From assembly GCF_040054535.1 (NCBI RefSeq), contig NC_090789.1:632697-696696 (forward strand): DNA of 64,000 nt. Reading direction: 5' to 3'. The translations under genes and the position numbers were made by a program. Within the stretch, counting starts at the first letter, position 1; the number at the start of each line of letters is the position of its first letter. Of this stretch, positions 28,796 through 47,025 are shown in pieces. The notes beneath the pieces were generated by a model. The model saw only the letters and a program-made list of their open reading frames with translations, was not told where the DNA came from and did not search any database. The stretch is from Antennarius striatus (lineage: Eukaryota; Chordata; Actinopteri; Lophiiformes; Antennariidae).

Positions 28796-29375
28796 CACAT
28801 TTATGAAGGGATGGAATCAAATTTTATTTTCCAGTCTTGAAGAAAATCATCACTTTTTTCTAAATTCCACAATGATACTAATGATAAAAATCATGATTAC
28901 AACTTTATTCTGAAAATCTCCAGTCGTTTTGTCCCACTTCCGCTCCGGTACCACTTCCGGCTGCACAAACCGCGTTTGATGACTAAACGCTGCCTTCACG
29001 TCCGCGCGTGTCCTGCGCGTCCGCGGGAGCTCCTCGTCCTGTGATTGGTGAAACTGTGCTACTGGGTTACGTTGACACTGGCGCGAGGCTGCGGGGGGCG
29101 GAGCCTGTGAAGTGGGTCACATGGTCGCGCCTGGCAGCCGCAGCAGACAGCATTCTCCGGAGCAGCAGAGCGCCGCCTCCGGATGAACGACGGTCCGTGA
29201 ACGCGCTCTGGAAACGAAGCGGCTCGAGACGCAGGACAGACCGGAACCGGAGCGGGTTGATCCGGGAGCGGAACGGAGACTCACCGGGACCAATCAGCGC
29301 CTCTCCGGTGGCTGACCACCCCAACAGAAACACGGCTTCAGCACCGAGGTAGCAGGCGGAGGAAAACCGACCGAC

Positions 29376-32300
29376 ATGGAGGCGACCAAAGCCGGTGAGT
29401 CCGCCCGGCCAGCTCCGGTGGTTAAACGCTTGCTAGCAGAGCAAAGGGGCAATAAACGAGTCGTTTATTGCCCCTTTGCCTGCGGTCAGGTGAAGTGGGT
29501 CAGGAGGAGCAGTGGGGCTGTTGTTGTTGCCCCTCCAGCCTGCGGTGCTCCGCTCACATGTCCCCGTCAGCCTAGCCATGTGCGCCTGTGTTTACGCTGC
29601 CCGTGCGTCGCCTCTGATTGGCCGAGCGGCGCAGTGACGTCACGATTGCATAATTTGTCCCGTCGAGCTGGTGTGGGGTCTCGCGGCGGGTCCATGTGAG
29701 CGTTCGGTCAGCGGCTCCGGTGACCCACATTCACCGGGGGGGGGGGCAGTGATGACGCGTTCAGGTCCCGTGGGATTAAATCATTTTAACAGATATTATC
29801 AGAATAAAACGTCACGTGTCGCGTTTTTTTATTTTAAATATCTTTTCCGGTCTGTTCCTCGTTTCACTGCAGAGGTTTTAAGTGTAAACATAAGTTAAAT
29901 GTTTCCAGATAAAAAAAGTTTATTTCTGTTATTCCCTAAAAGAATCGTTTCCATTTTTTTGAGTTTGACTTGAATGCAGCACATTTTCCTGATAACAGAT
30001 ATTGATCAGCTGATCAGCTGATGTTTGATGTGATGTGACCCACAGGATCACGCCTGTAAACCAGTCGTCCCAGTCTGTATCCGGTACCGGTAACTGGTAA
30101 CCGGTGACGGGTCGACTCTGAACCAGAACTCAGTGACCCACTTACAGACTGACACCATTATGGGTTCAGCCACAGGGAGGGGCCAAACTACCTCCTGGTG
30201 GTGTTATGTAACTTCCGTTACTTAATCACAGAGGATAGAAATCAGGTCAGATGAAGGAGGGGAGGGCAGTTCTCCTCCTGGGGGATGGATTGGGGGGGGG
30301 GTAACGATCAGGCCTCTTGAAGCCGGATCTTAAGAACAACTAAAGAAACCATCCAGAACCAGAAGATCACGCAGAGAACGACTGGACTGTTCATCAGTAA
30401 CGACTCGTCACCCATAGGGGGCAGCGCCGCCGTGGGGTGAACGCTGGAGGACTTCCTGTGAATAGTTTAAACACTGCAGGATTCAGACAGACGAAAACCC
30501 TCAGGCTGGTTTTATTATGAGGGTCATAAAATAAGAATAAAAAGTTAACGTCACTAAAGTCACACTTTGGGATAAAGTCCAGGTTCTGAGGACAAAATGA
30601 TAATTTTAAGAGAATTATCGGATGTTGTCGTGACTCTGTGTTGCTCAGGAATACCTTAGCTTCATCAAAGCTAAGCGTAGTGTTGTCTTTTTAGCGTCGT
30701 TTGTTAGCTTGTTTTCTGACCTGCTGGCTGTCGTTCCTCCTTCTGTCCACCAGGGGGCGTCATCGCCTACATCAGCTCGTCCGGCGCCGGCTCCAGCCCC
30801 GAGTCGTGCCACAGCGACTCGTCCAACGGCAGCTACCAGTCGTCCTCGCCCCCCCGAGGCTCCTCCCCCAGCGGTCAGCCGCCGGCTGGCCCCGCCCACC
30901 CCACTGGCCGTCGCGACCTTCCAGGAAGTCAGAAAGGCGGGCGTTCCTCCTCCTCCTCCTCATCGTCGGCTAAATGCGGCATCACCAGTAAGACAGTCGT
31001 CCTGAGCGACAGTAGACGCGGATGTTGTCGCCATGGCGACCGTAACCATGTTTGTGTCCCGTCAGAGATCAGCGGGCTGGTGCTGCTGTGTAAGGTCTGC
31101 GGCGACGTTGCCTCGGGGTTCCACTACGGCGTCCACGCCTGCGAGGGCTGCAAGGTAACACACACACACACACGGAAGCCCCGCCCCTTTAACAGGCATA
31201 GCCCCGCCCCTCACACCTGTGCCCCCCCCCACAGGGCTTCTTCCGCCGCAGCATCCAGCAGAACATCCAGTACAAGAAGTGCCTGAAGGAGGGGGGCTGC
31301 CCCGTCATGAGGAGCAACAGGAACCGCTGCCAGCAGTGTCGCTTTAAGAAGTGTCTGCAGGTCGGGATGTCACGTGACTGTGAGTACACACCTGTCCCCC
31401 CGCCTGACCCCGCCCCCTCACCTGTAAACAAACACAGGGGTAGAAGAATGATGGGAAAGATGATTTAAAGTAAACGAGTGGCGCCGGCGGCATCCCGCTG
31501 GCGTCATGGTGGAGTGGGCGGGGCTAACACATGTCGCCCCCCCCCCCAGCGGTTCGTTTTGGGCGGATCCCGAAGCGGGAAAAGCAGCGGATGCTGCTGG
31601 AGATGCAGAGCGCCATGAACAACATGATGAGCCAGACGCTCGCCGACGCCCCCTCGCAGGACGCCAGCTCCGCCCCCTCCAGCTCGCCGTCCAGCCGCTC
31701 CGACTCCAGCTCCGAGGCGGAGCCGTCCGTTGCCATGGACACCAGCCCCAGCTCCGCCTCCGACAGCGGCGAGGAGGAGGTGATTGGCTCGGTGACGCGG
31801 GCCCACCAGGAGACCTTCATGTACAACCAGGAGGCCCCGCCCCCTTCTGACGGCCAGGCGGGGCAGCGGGGGGAGGACGCCTGGAACCGCCACAACAACC
31901 TGCTCAGCATGGGGGGGCCCCCGCAGGGCCCCCAGCACCAGGAGGCCCCCAGCCAGTGTCCCTTCAGACTGTCCCGGGGTCAATCGACCAATCACTGCCC
32001 CGCCTACGCACACAGAGCTGCCAGGGCTCCGCCCACCGACTGCCCCGCCCACCGCACTCAGGGCGGGCCCCTGTGGAGGGGAGGGGACCGCATGTACCTG
32101 GTAAGAACCTCACACGCAAGGGCCCCCCAGGATCCTGGCGATGACATCCTCGTCACGGTGATGCCTCTGTCCCGCCCCCCCAGGTGTGTCCCATGAACAC
32201 GTCGGCTCAGGTGGACCCCCAGAAGTCCGGCCCCCAGGTGTGGGAGGAGTTCTCCCACAGCTTCACCCCCGCCGTCAGGGAGGTGGTGGAGTTCGCCAAG

Positions 32301-33509
32301 AAGATCCCCGGCTTCAGAGAGCTGAGTCAGCACGACCAGGTCAGCCTGCTGAAGGCCGGCACCTTCGAGGTAGGCCCCGCCCCCTGCCCCGCCCCCACCG
32401 GCGGCCCCAAACGCCACGCCCACTGACCGCAGACGTGTCCCTCAGGTGCTGGTGGTCCGCTTCGCCTCCCTGTTCGACGTGAAGGAGCGCGCCGTCACCT
32501 TCCTGGGGGGCGGGAAGTACCCGGTGGACAGGCTGCGGGCCTGGGGGGCCGGTGACCTCCTGGGCTCCATGATGGACTTCAGCGACAAGCTGCTGAGTCT
32601 GGGCCTCAGCGACGAGGAGATGAGCCTGTTCACCGCCGTGGTGCTGGTGTCAGCAGGTGGGTCCCCCCCCAGGAGGACAGACGCTAGCATGCTAACCAGC
32701 TAACCACCAGCTGCTTTGCATGTGGTCCAGGTTAAGGTTTATGCTAGCTTAGTTTAGCTGGAGCTAACATACCCAGATGTTTACCTTAGGCAGGTGCTAA
32801 GGTAACGTAGCATCAAGCTAATACCATAATATTTGTTGTGTACAGATTGTTACATGCTAGGCTATCATTTAGCTTTAATTAGCTTTGGGTAAAGCTAAGT
32901 TTTTCACCTAAAAAGCTAGCTTAGTTTACTGCAATGCTAATGATGGCAGGGTTTGAAGTAGCTATGGTCTTTCATCTCAGAGCTTAATGCCAGTTTATCG
33001 TCAAGCTAACTACCATGATTTTTGTACATATGTTTACATGCTAGGCTATCATATAGCTGTAATTTAAAAAATGTAATTAATCTAAATTACATTTGAAGTA
33101 TAAATTTAATTAAAAAAATAAAGAAATTGGGTTTGGTCAAAGCTAACAAAGTTTTCACCTTGAGATGGAAACAAGCTAGTTTAGCTTACTGTAATGCTAA
33201 TGATGACAGCTTTTGAATTAGCAAAGGTTTTTCATCTGGGGGTGTAACGCTAGCTTAGCATCCAGCTAAATCCGGCCGTGTGCTTCACTGCCGTCGCCTC
33301 CTTCCGTTCCAGATCGCTCCGGCATCGAGAACGTGAACTCGGTGGAGGCCCTTCAGGAGACGCTGATCCGCGCCCTGCGCAGCCTGGTGACCAAGAACCA
33401 CCCCCAGGAGTCGGCCATCTTCACCAAACTGCTGCTGAAGCTGCCCGACCTGCGCTCGCTCAACAACATGCACTCCGAGCAGCTGCTGGCCTTCAAGGTC
33501 CACTCCTGA
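29376..33509 (+). CDS. nr1d2: Nuclear receptor NR1D2 (Rev-erb beta)
   Basis: Eight coding exons: 29376-29394, 30754-30987, 31066-31154, 31235-31379, 31550-32100, 32184-32369, 32446-32656 and 33313-33509, giving 543 residues. The N-terminus [20 protein letters not shown] is Rev-erb specific. The DNA-binding domain has [20 protein letters not shown] with P-box [19 protein letters not shown], and the C-terminal extension [14 protein letters not shown]. The hinge is Ser/Pro-rich. The ligand-binding domain ends [19 protein letters not shown] and lacks helix 12, as in all Rev-erbs. Both haem ligands are kept: the Cys in VCPM and the His in NNMHSE. Role: haem-dependent transcriptional repressor of the circadian clock acting on RORE sites through NCo[13 protein letters not shown] and the tail match NR1D2 rather than NR1D1, and the rpl15/thrb neighbours agree. 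Teleost a/b copy not determined. Confidence 0.95.
29441..29479. other. 39-bp perfect palindrome in nr1d2 intron 1
   Basis: Arms 29441-29459 and 29461-29479 are exact reverse complements of 19 bases around a single central G. It lies 46 bases after the 5' splice site of intron 1. Each arm contains CAATAAAC or its complement, so a polyadenylation hexamer is present on both strands within the potential stem. Confidence 0.9.
29813..29818. promoter_or_regulatory. Canonical E-box in nr1d2 intron 1
   Basis: CACGTG in the context GTCACGTGTC, about 440 bases inside the gene. Rev-erb genes are classical CLOCK/BMAL1 targets through such E-boxes (family knowledge); use of this one is inference from position. 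Confidence 0.4.
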
Positions 33510-33813
33510 AGGCCCTCCAGCACCTGACATAAACTATCAGAGGACCTGGAGGCCACGCCTCCCACCGAAACCACACCTCCACCTCTACGCTCCTCCCACA
33601 GGGGGCCCCGCCCCCATCGTCTGATGAACTCAAAGGAGAGGACAACGTGCTAACAGAGGAACATTTCGTTAAATATTCCGTCTAACTTAATGGTCGTGTT
33701 GAGTTTGTGTAAACCGGTGCGATGCTAACGCGATGCTAACGCGGGAACATCTGTATAAAAAGAAACCAACGTCAGAGTTTTAGGTTGCTATGGAAACAGC
33801 ACCAGTCGGTCAG

Positions 33814-33819
33814 AATAAA
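33814..33819 (+). terminator. Polyadenylation signal of nr1d2
   Basis: AATAAA lies 305 bases after the nr1d2 stop codon. A longer 3' UTR reaching 34.4 kb cannot be excluded. Confidence 0.55.
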
Positions 33820-35205
33820 CTCTCTATTACTGTTAATTAGCTTGATTAGCATGTGTCGTAGGAGTTCTAGCTAAAAACGTCGAAGCTTTGTTAGCATTAG
33901 CCAGGCTAGCCGGTGACCTTTCTGCTGACCTCACGCTAAACCAGCAGACGTTTGTGTTCATATTGAATCAACATGAGAAAACGCTGACTCAAGAGGGTTT
34001 TTCCGGGGGTGGGGGGATGGGCGAGGGGGGGGGGGTATATTATGTTCCTGTACTGTAGGGCGCCCGGCCCGCGTGACGGAACATCACACTGATCGTTCTG
34101 GTGTGTGTGTGTGTCTAGAAGCACTTCTCTGTAAAGTAGCTGGTGTATTTGGCATTCATGGTGCAATACGTGATTTAATTTGAGCCGTGTATTGATGGGG
34201 GGGGGGCTATAGGGGAGTCCCCCCCCCGACCTGACGCGGTTGTGTACATGCTTTAGCTGAGATCTGACTGTAAAACATGTGATTGTTCTCAGTGGGTGGC
34301 GGCTGGCGTGTTTGTGTCGCTTCTGTCGTCGTGTGTTAGCATGTGTTAGCACATGCTAGCGTGGTTCTGTTTCTGTGAAAGGTTTAGATTTCTATATAAA
34401 GACAGACGATCGTAAACGACTGTAAGGATGAAAATATATATAAACAGATTTTATAAACTCATTCGTCTGTCTCTCATTTCACCCAAACACAATTTAATTA
34501 GCATTCAGTAAGCTAGCTTAGCTCACGGAAACAGGAGTAGCTAACAGGAGTTTAAACACTGCAGGAGTAGCTAAGCTTAGCATACTTAGCATATTTATAC
34601 AGATTTAAAGTTGATAATTTATGTACAAACATTAACGGAGCTGATTGTTTAGCTTAGCATTTACAGTATTGTGTCTTAGCACACATGTCATCAATATTAT
34701 GAACTCCGAATGATAAGGGCTAGCAAAGTTTAGCATAAAGCTAATTTGCTATTGTTCTCAGCTGTCTCTTCATGCTAGCATCTACGTTACGCATCGGGAA
34801 ACTACTTCCTGTCGGCCATTTTTTTACTGGGAAATATAAGAAAACCAGAACGTGACCACATTAACCCGAAGAGGAAGATAGACGGAGTATAAGTACACTG
34901 ATTTAGAAATAGTGTCATTTTGTGAAATATTCAAATACCTTAATTTCAGATTTTAATTTTCAGGAGCTTTAAACAAGAATTGTCAACATTAAAACAAAAA
35001 TATTGAAATAAAACTTGAAATTAATGTAATTAGGGAATTTCACTGGTTGAAATAAATTATGGAGAAACAAGGAAGACACACAAGGATGAATGTCCAGGTC
35101 ATAAATGCTGCGTGCAGCTAAGGTTAGTTTAGCTTCTATACATCCATCCATTGTCATGTAGACATCTCCTGCACTCATTCGCTTTGATCATGTCTTTTGG
35201 GTTTT
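33820..35205. other. nr1d2 3' flank
   Basis: Sequence between the nr1d2 polyadenylation signal and the repeat at 35.2 kb. It is rich in GCTAGC/TTAGC words scattered across this genome and has poly-G runs at 34025 and 34200. No coding frame is supported. Confidence 0.45.
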
Positions 35206-35700
35206 AGATGTTAGAGCTAAAGTTAGCTAACTTTACACCAGACTTTCATGGATGACCTCAGCAGACGAGCTGGATGAGGTCGTCTCGTCGACGGCAACTA
35301 AACCTGCTTTGATGTCTGTTTTTCGAGTAACGTTTTCAAATTTTAGATGTCAAAGTTAAGGTTGACCAACTAGCTACTGATTGAACGGTCATGACTTAGT
35401 AGACGATCTGGATGATTGTGGTCATCTCGTCCACAGCAATGTGCCCGCTTTGATGTCTTGGATTTTTGACCAAATCCTGTTTTCCAGTTTCAGACATCAA
35501 AGCTAAAGTTAGCTTACCTCAGCTATTACAGCAAACTTTCAAAGCTAATTGTAGTAGACGAGACGACTGTGGTAGTCCGGTCTGTATCCTTTTACCGGCT
35601 TTGATGTCTGGATATTTTTATCATTGTTTTCCAGTTTTAGTTCAGTCATTAACTTTTTAAAGACGTTAAAGCGAAAGTTAGCTAACTTGTGCTATTACAT
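35206..35700. repeat. Degenerate tandem repeat of about 120-150 bp
   Basis: Three to four diverged copies share GCTTTGATGTCT, GTTTTCCAGTTT, GACATCAAAGCTAAAGTTAG and GTCATCTCGTCCACAGCAA-type words. The core GACATCAAAG is the same as in recoverin intron 1. Confidence 0.55.
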
Positions 35701-35916
35701 CCAACTTTCATGGCTAACCTTAGCTGGTAGTAGCCAACATAGCTAATGTCAGCCACCATTACTAACTTATCATTGAATCACTGCGGCTGAGACAGTAGGT
35801 GGCGCTGTTTCCTGTCTTAACTTGAACCCCGGTTCCTTCAAAAACCGTCAAAACACCAAGACGACAGCAGAAACAAAGAAAACGCAGCGACAGCAGAGAA
35901 TTCTCTCAAAACCATC

Positions 35917-35922
35917 TTTATT
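35917..35922 (-). terminator. Candidate polyadenylation signal of thrb
   Basis: AATAAA on the - strand (within GACAATAAAGATG) would end a 3 kb thrb 3' UTR. An alternative - strand AATAAA is at 36353-36358. The nr1d2 and thrb 3' ends would then be about 2 kb apart. Confidence 0.35.
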
Positions 35923-38335
35923 GTCCAGAGCCGGTTCACGTCGGATGCGATCAGCATCCGCTCCAGGTCCTCCAGGTGGGCGGAGCCACGTTTCAAGTTT
36001 GATGTCGAGTGCAAATCCCTCGTCCAGCCTGACGGGTTCCAGAAGGTGTGAACGGGCGAACTAGAAGACACTGAGACACGAGGACAGACGTGTTGGCGTG
36101 GACGACGGGTCCTGACGCTGGGCGGAGTCTTTGAATGTGGAGCCATGCTAGCGTCGTTGTGACGCTCAAGTCCGGCCGCAGGTGGCGCTGTTGACATTGT
36201 ACGAATACACTGAGTGTTTTAATATTATCCTCTTGCTCATTGTTCTTTTTTTTAAAACATGAGGAATTTCCGAACAAGAGATGCGAAAAAATGTCGTTTT
36301 CATCGTACGCGAACAACATCCGTAAAAAAATCTGCACTGAAAATATACATCCTTTATTCCTTTGTACGGTAAAATAGCTTTTCTATGGTGCACCTCTTGT
36401 TATTGGTTCTGAGTAACCTAGCAACAACTCGTGGGAGGGGCGACGCGCCGGTGCCGCTCCAGAACATCCCTTGTACCGCCGGTTAGCATCGGCCATGCTC
36501 ACACGCACCCACAAATGACATCACTGATGACATCACCGATGGTATTCATGGCAGGGGGTTAGGTGAAATAAATAACTTCCAGTTAGCCCCGCTAACTAGC
36601 TAGCATCCAGATAATTCACCTGGCTGATGCTGTTGCCATGGTTACAGCTGCCCTAATTATTAATTTTACATTCAAGTGAAAAAGAAAATGTTTGAAAAGC
36701 GTTTGGTTGTGTCTCCACAGCTGTTAGCATGAAGCTAACGGAATGCTCACTCCTTTCCCTGAAACTGCAAATAAAGAAGTTTGCTTGTGTTAGCATGTTA
36801 GCATGCTGGCTAATGTATGTGTGGAACCAGTAAAATGACTTAACTGCTAGCATAACTGATCAATGTAGCACTAAGGGTTAGCTTCCCTGGCTAAACCGTA
36901 GCAGGTTAAGCTACTAATTTAAATATCAAATGGAATTAAAGGACCACACCGACCTGGGTCACGAAGAAGAGGTGCATTCTGGATCTTCCCTATACCTGAC
37001 CGCCAAACTGGAGGGGGCGGGGCATGGGTCAGGTGACCTACACTCCTTCGTGCGACCCGTTTTGTTCCAGGCACGTGTGAACATGGCCAGCGGTTCTCGT
37101 TGGGACAGTTCCAACTGGGCGTGGCCCGGGTGTCCACCGGGTCGCCGCCGCCCGGACGCCGCTGTAAGCCCCTCCCTCTGATTGTCTGTGCATTTGAGTG
37201 TGAACAGTTTGTGAGGTGAGAGTGAGGTCTGGTTCATTCAAACACTGCAGCAAATCTATTGCTTCAATAAAAGGCATCACTTCACAGAAAAAAACAGGAA
37301 CACAAGCTGCTCGGAGGAGGAGGGCGGAGCTCCAGGAAGCCACAGGTACGTGTGTCACGTCGCTAACGCTAACAGAGGGGCGTTCCAGAACAGCAGAAGA
37401 ACGTAGCGGCTAAACCCCCCCAGCAACGCTCCGTGGACCCACCTGCGACCCCAGACCTGGACACGCCCCCAGATCCAGGTGCGCATACTGTACATACATT
37501 AGCATGTAGCGCACCTGTCCAGCTAGCGGTTAGTGTGTGCGCTAAGAGATTTCGCGTCAATAAAAACAGAGTTCAATCGGCTCAACGCTCTGTAGCACCA
37601 TGACAACGGCTCGTCGCGCGGCTTCCTGTGTGTCCGGGGTCATGTGCAGTGGGGCGCGACATGTGCTAGCTAGCTAGCGTCGGTTGGGACGGAGGAGCAG
37701 TCGCGGGGGTTTGGCACAGCGTCGTCGCGCCGACAGCAGTTTGCTATGATTGTCTTGTCATTGTGTGCTTTAGTTTGGCCCCGCCCAGCCTTCGGGCGTG
37801 TCATGTGACGCCGCGTTCCCCTCGCTGAAGGAGCGGCGACGCCTCCGCAAACACGAAAGGTGTGGGGGTGTGGCTGTGACGGCCAATCAGGGCGATGAAG
37901 GAGGGAACGGGGGCCCTGAACCAGCTGAGGAACAGGCGCAGTACCACCAGAGGGGGGTGGGGGGCAGCGTTGAGCCTCGGCCGTCTACGTTAATTAACGG
38001 GCCGCTGCCGCTAACGCTAGCGACGTCGTGTCAGTCATTCCTCCGCCTTTATTTGCTCCGACATGCCTTGAATGCAACGTTAGCGTGATGCGTGGCTAGC
38101 CCGTTAGCCGCGGTTCTGATGGGTCAGTTCACAGTATGATGGCGGGGGGGGCGACTACGTGATAATTTACACGGGTCCGGGTAAGTTGGGCTGCAAGGGG
38201 CGGGGCTAACTTTACAATCATCAACAGACGCACAAAAGAATCTACAGTAAAGTTAAAACCACAACAACAACAACAACAAACAAACAAATTAAAGAGGCCA
38301 AAATAAACCTCTATTCACATGGACTCGCGCAAGAG
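35923..38335 (-). other. Probable thrb 3' UTR / convergent intergenic region
   Basis: No coding frame is supported. CAAACAAACAA microsatellite at 38262-38290; several GCTAGC-type words. Open frames near 36.0-37.4 kb show no family similarity. Confidence 0.4.
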
Positions 38336-38339
38336 GAAT

Positions 38340-38850
38340 GGGTTCGTCCAGAACCAGAACCACAGCCAGATCCAGATTCAGATCTGGAACCGGAATAGGA
38401 TCCAGATCTGGAACTGGAACCAGGTTCCGGAACCAGATCCAGATCTAGAACTGGAATCAGAATCAGAGCCAGATCCAGAACCAGATCCAAAATTAGATCC
38501 AGATCTAGATCCAGAACCTGAACCAGATCTAGAACCAGAACCAATTCTAAAACCGGAACCCGATCCAGATCCAGCAGTAGATCCAAAATCAGATCCAGAT
38601 CCAGAACCAGATCTAGAACCAAAACCAGAACTGGAATCAGATCCAGATCTAGAACTGGAATCAGATTTAGATCCAGAACCAGATCCAAAATTAGATCCAG
38701 ATCTAGCTCCAGAACGTGAAAAAGCTCTAGAGCCAGAACCAGATCTCGAACCGGAACTCAATCCAGATCCAGAACCAGATCTAGAACCAAATCCAGAATC
38801 AGTAATGGAACCAGATCCAAAATCTGATCCAGAACCAGAACAGGCTAATC
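38340..38850. repeat. Degenerate GATCCAGAACCAGATCTAGA minisatellite
   Basis: About 500 bases of 6-bp-based words (GATCCA, GAACCA, GATCTA) in higher-order 18-36 bp combinations. It lies 100 bases beyond the thrb stop codon, hence in its 3' UTR, and is followed by (CA)n at 38915-38957. The SGSGS/EPDPE frames across it are artefacts. Confidence 0.9.
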
Positions 38851-38912
38851 TACGGAATGACGAGACGTTCAGGAGGTTCAGGATCAGGTGACGGGTCTTC
38901 TGCTGGCTCCAC

Positions 38913-38959
<47 letters not shown>

Positions 38960-38969
38960 AATCCATTGG

Positions 38970-45090
<6,121 letters not shown>

Positions 45091-45442
45091 GATGGCGGAG
45101 CAGCAGGACCATCAACCCCCCAGGGAAACGTCCGAATGAAGCGGCGTCGGGCTGCAGACGGCGGTCCAACCGTGCCCCGCCCCTGGCTCCGCCCCCGGCC
45201 CCGCCCACACGCATGACGACGCAGCGCGTTAATCTGACAATCCCAGACAGCGGTGAAGTCCCAGATTAAGCCTGGATTCTGATAACATCAGAGAAGGTTC
45301 CAGAAGCACGGCCCTGACCTCTGACCTCTACGGCCCAACGGAGGCCGGCTCTGATTGGTTGAAACCAAAACTCATCTCTAATTACTAAGAGACGCAGAAA
45401 CATCTTCAAACGTGGACATAATTCAAGATCTCACTTAAACCC

Positions 45443-45521
45443 GGATTAATTGATCCCGACATGAAGCCGTATTGATCATGTGATCAATACGTCCCAGACG
45501 TATTGATCACATGATCAATAC
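45443..45521. promoter_or_regulatory. Candidate OTX-ONECUT element upstream of TR-beta-2
   Basis: GGATTA (OTX/CRX core, 45443-45448) abuts ATTGATC (ONECUT core ATTGAY, 45449-45455). A nested palindrome follows: arms 45469-45492 and 45498-45521 are perfect 24-base reverse complements with a 5-base spacer, and each arm is itself GTATTGATCA-TG-TGATCAATAC. Five ATTGAT cores thus occur within 80 bases, 353-431 bases upstream of the TR-beta-2 ATG. OTX2 and ONECUT1 are the known joint activators of vertebrate thrb in cone precursors; activity here is inferred. Confidence 0.55.
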
Positions 45522-46137
45522 CAGCCTTCTGCCGGATTCATGATTAACATCGTCCGAGCCGAAGCCCACAAACAAATTAAACCATCAAATGTGTGCTAGC
45601 GATGCTAATCTGAAGCTAAGAGAACACTTCCTGCTGGGGGAGGAGCTACAGGGCCTCCAGCCAATCACGTCACTCCTGTGTTTGTTGTTCTGGTCGGTTC
45701 TGGTTCGGTTCTCCAGGAACACAAAGCTCTGCCCTGTTTCCATCACGCACACGTCTTTATCTTGATCTCCTGAAGATCCGTCCCTCACTGGGTCGCCGTG
45801 GTAACACATGGCGGGTCGCCGTGGTAACACATGGTGGCGGAGCGATGCGTGCCGCTCGGGCTCTGAAATCCCTGCTGGTTGCTCCAAGTTGAACCCTGAA
45901 CCGGGCGCCGCCGGCACGACACCTCCAGGAGAAGATCAATACGGAACGGGATTATGGAGGGGGGGCAGCAGACCCCCCCCCGGAGGAGGAGACGCCTCCG
46001 TCTCCTACAGCGAGGAGGACCTGACCCCCCTGTGGAGGTCCAGAAGTTTATCATCAGAAGAATCAGACCGGAGAACCTGGTCCAGAACCAGAACCTCCAG
46101 GTCTCCATTCTGGTCCAGGTCTACAGGTCTGCCCCCG

Positions 46138-46442
46138 ATGTCCTACAGGCGTGTGTCCTACAGGCGTGTGTCCTACAGGCGTGTGTCCTACAGGCGTGTG
46201 TCCTACATGCGTGTGTCCTACAGGCGTGTGTCCTACAGGCGTGTGTCCTACAGGCGTGTGTCCTACAGGCGTGTGTCCTACATGCGTGTGTCCTACAGGC
46301 GTGTGTCCTACAGGCGTGTGTCCTACAGGCGTGTGTCCTACAGGCGTGTGTCCTACAGGCGTGTGTCCTACAGGCGTGTGTCCTACAGGCGTGTGTCCCA
46401 CAGGCGTGTGTCCTACAGGCGTGTGTCCTACAGGCGTGTGCT
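46138..46442. repeat. 15-bp minisatellite
   Basis: About 20 copies of TCCTACAGGCGTGTG, nearly identical (two TACATGC variants and one CCCACAG). The 15-bp period gives long pentapeptide frames in all six frames. The + strand reads CTACAG before each unit, a serial array of acceptor-like words. Confidence 0.97.
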
Positions 46443-46659
46443 CTCCCTGGACGTCTCATTAATTAAACTAATGAACTCTTAATTATTGTATCAGTAATCG
46501 ATTTGAAATGAGTTCAACTCTCGTCACCATTTTATTCAAACCGATGAAATTAATAATAATAATTTAAGTCTTTGGAGGTCATTTTATTTTCTTGACTCAC
46601 CTGTCTATTTAAATAAATGGATAAAGTGAAACTAACCTGATAGAAAGTCAATCACAAAA

Positions 46660-46885
46660 GGAGATAAATATAAAATGAATTTAGAAAAAACATCAAATAA
46701 ATACAGAATAAATGTAGAATAAATTTTGAATATATGTAGAATATAGAATAAATGTTGAAAAAAATATAGAATACAGATGAAATACAGAATAAATGTAGAT
46801 TAAATATAGAACATAGAATAAATGTAGATGAAACATAAATTAAATATAGAATAAAGGCAGAACGTATAGTAAATGTAGAATAACT
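46660..46885. repeat. Degenerate AT-rich AATAAATGTAGA repeat
   Basis: About 15 imperfect copies of ATAGAATAAATGTAGAAT-type words. 46443-46660 is AT-rich without recognisable features. Confidence 0.7.
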
Positions 46886-47025
46886 AAAGTATTTCTCACG
46901 TCAACCCCGCCCACAGATGGGAGGTCTTTTCGCTGCGTCTGATTGGTTCAATCTGTACGACTGCAGAAGAGAGATTTCAACATTTATAAAGAATAAAATC
47001 CCAACAGAACCTCCAGTGGGTCGAG

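Noticed and set aside
31504-32052. - strand Gly-rich frames opposite nr1d2 exon 5
   Set aside because: Shadows of the GC-rich nr1d2 hinge exon; no conserved motif.
38319-38956. EPDPEPDLEP and SGSGSRSGSG frames of about 190 codons
   Set aside because: Products of the GATCCAGAACCAG repeat in the thrb 3' UTR region; no start context, no flanking exons.
45808-46482. 224-codon frame ending in SYRRV pentapeptide repeats
   Set aside because: Most of it is the 15-bp minisatellite; the unique part has no recognisable domain.
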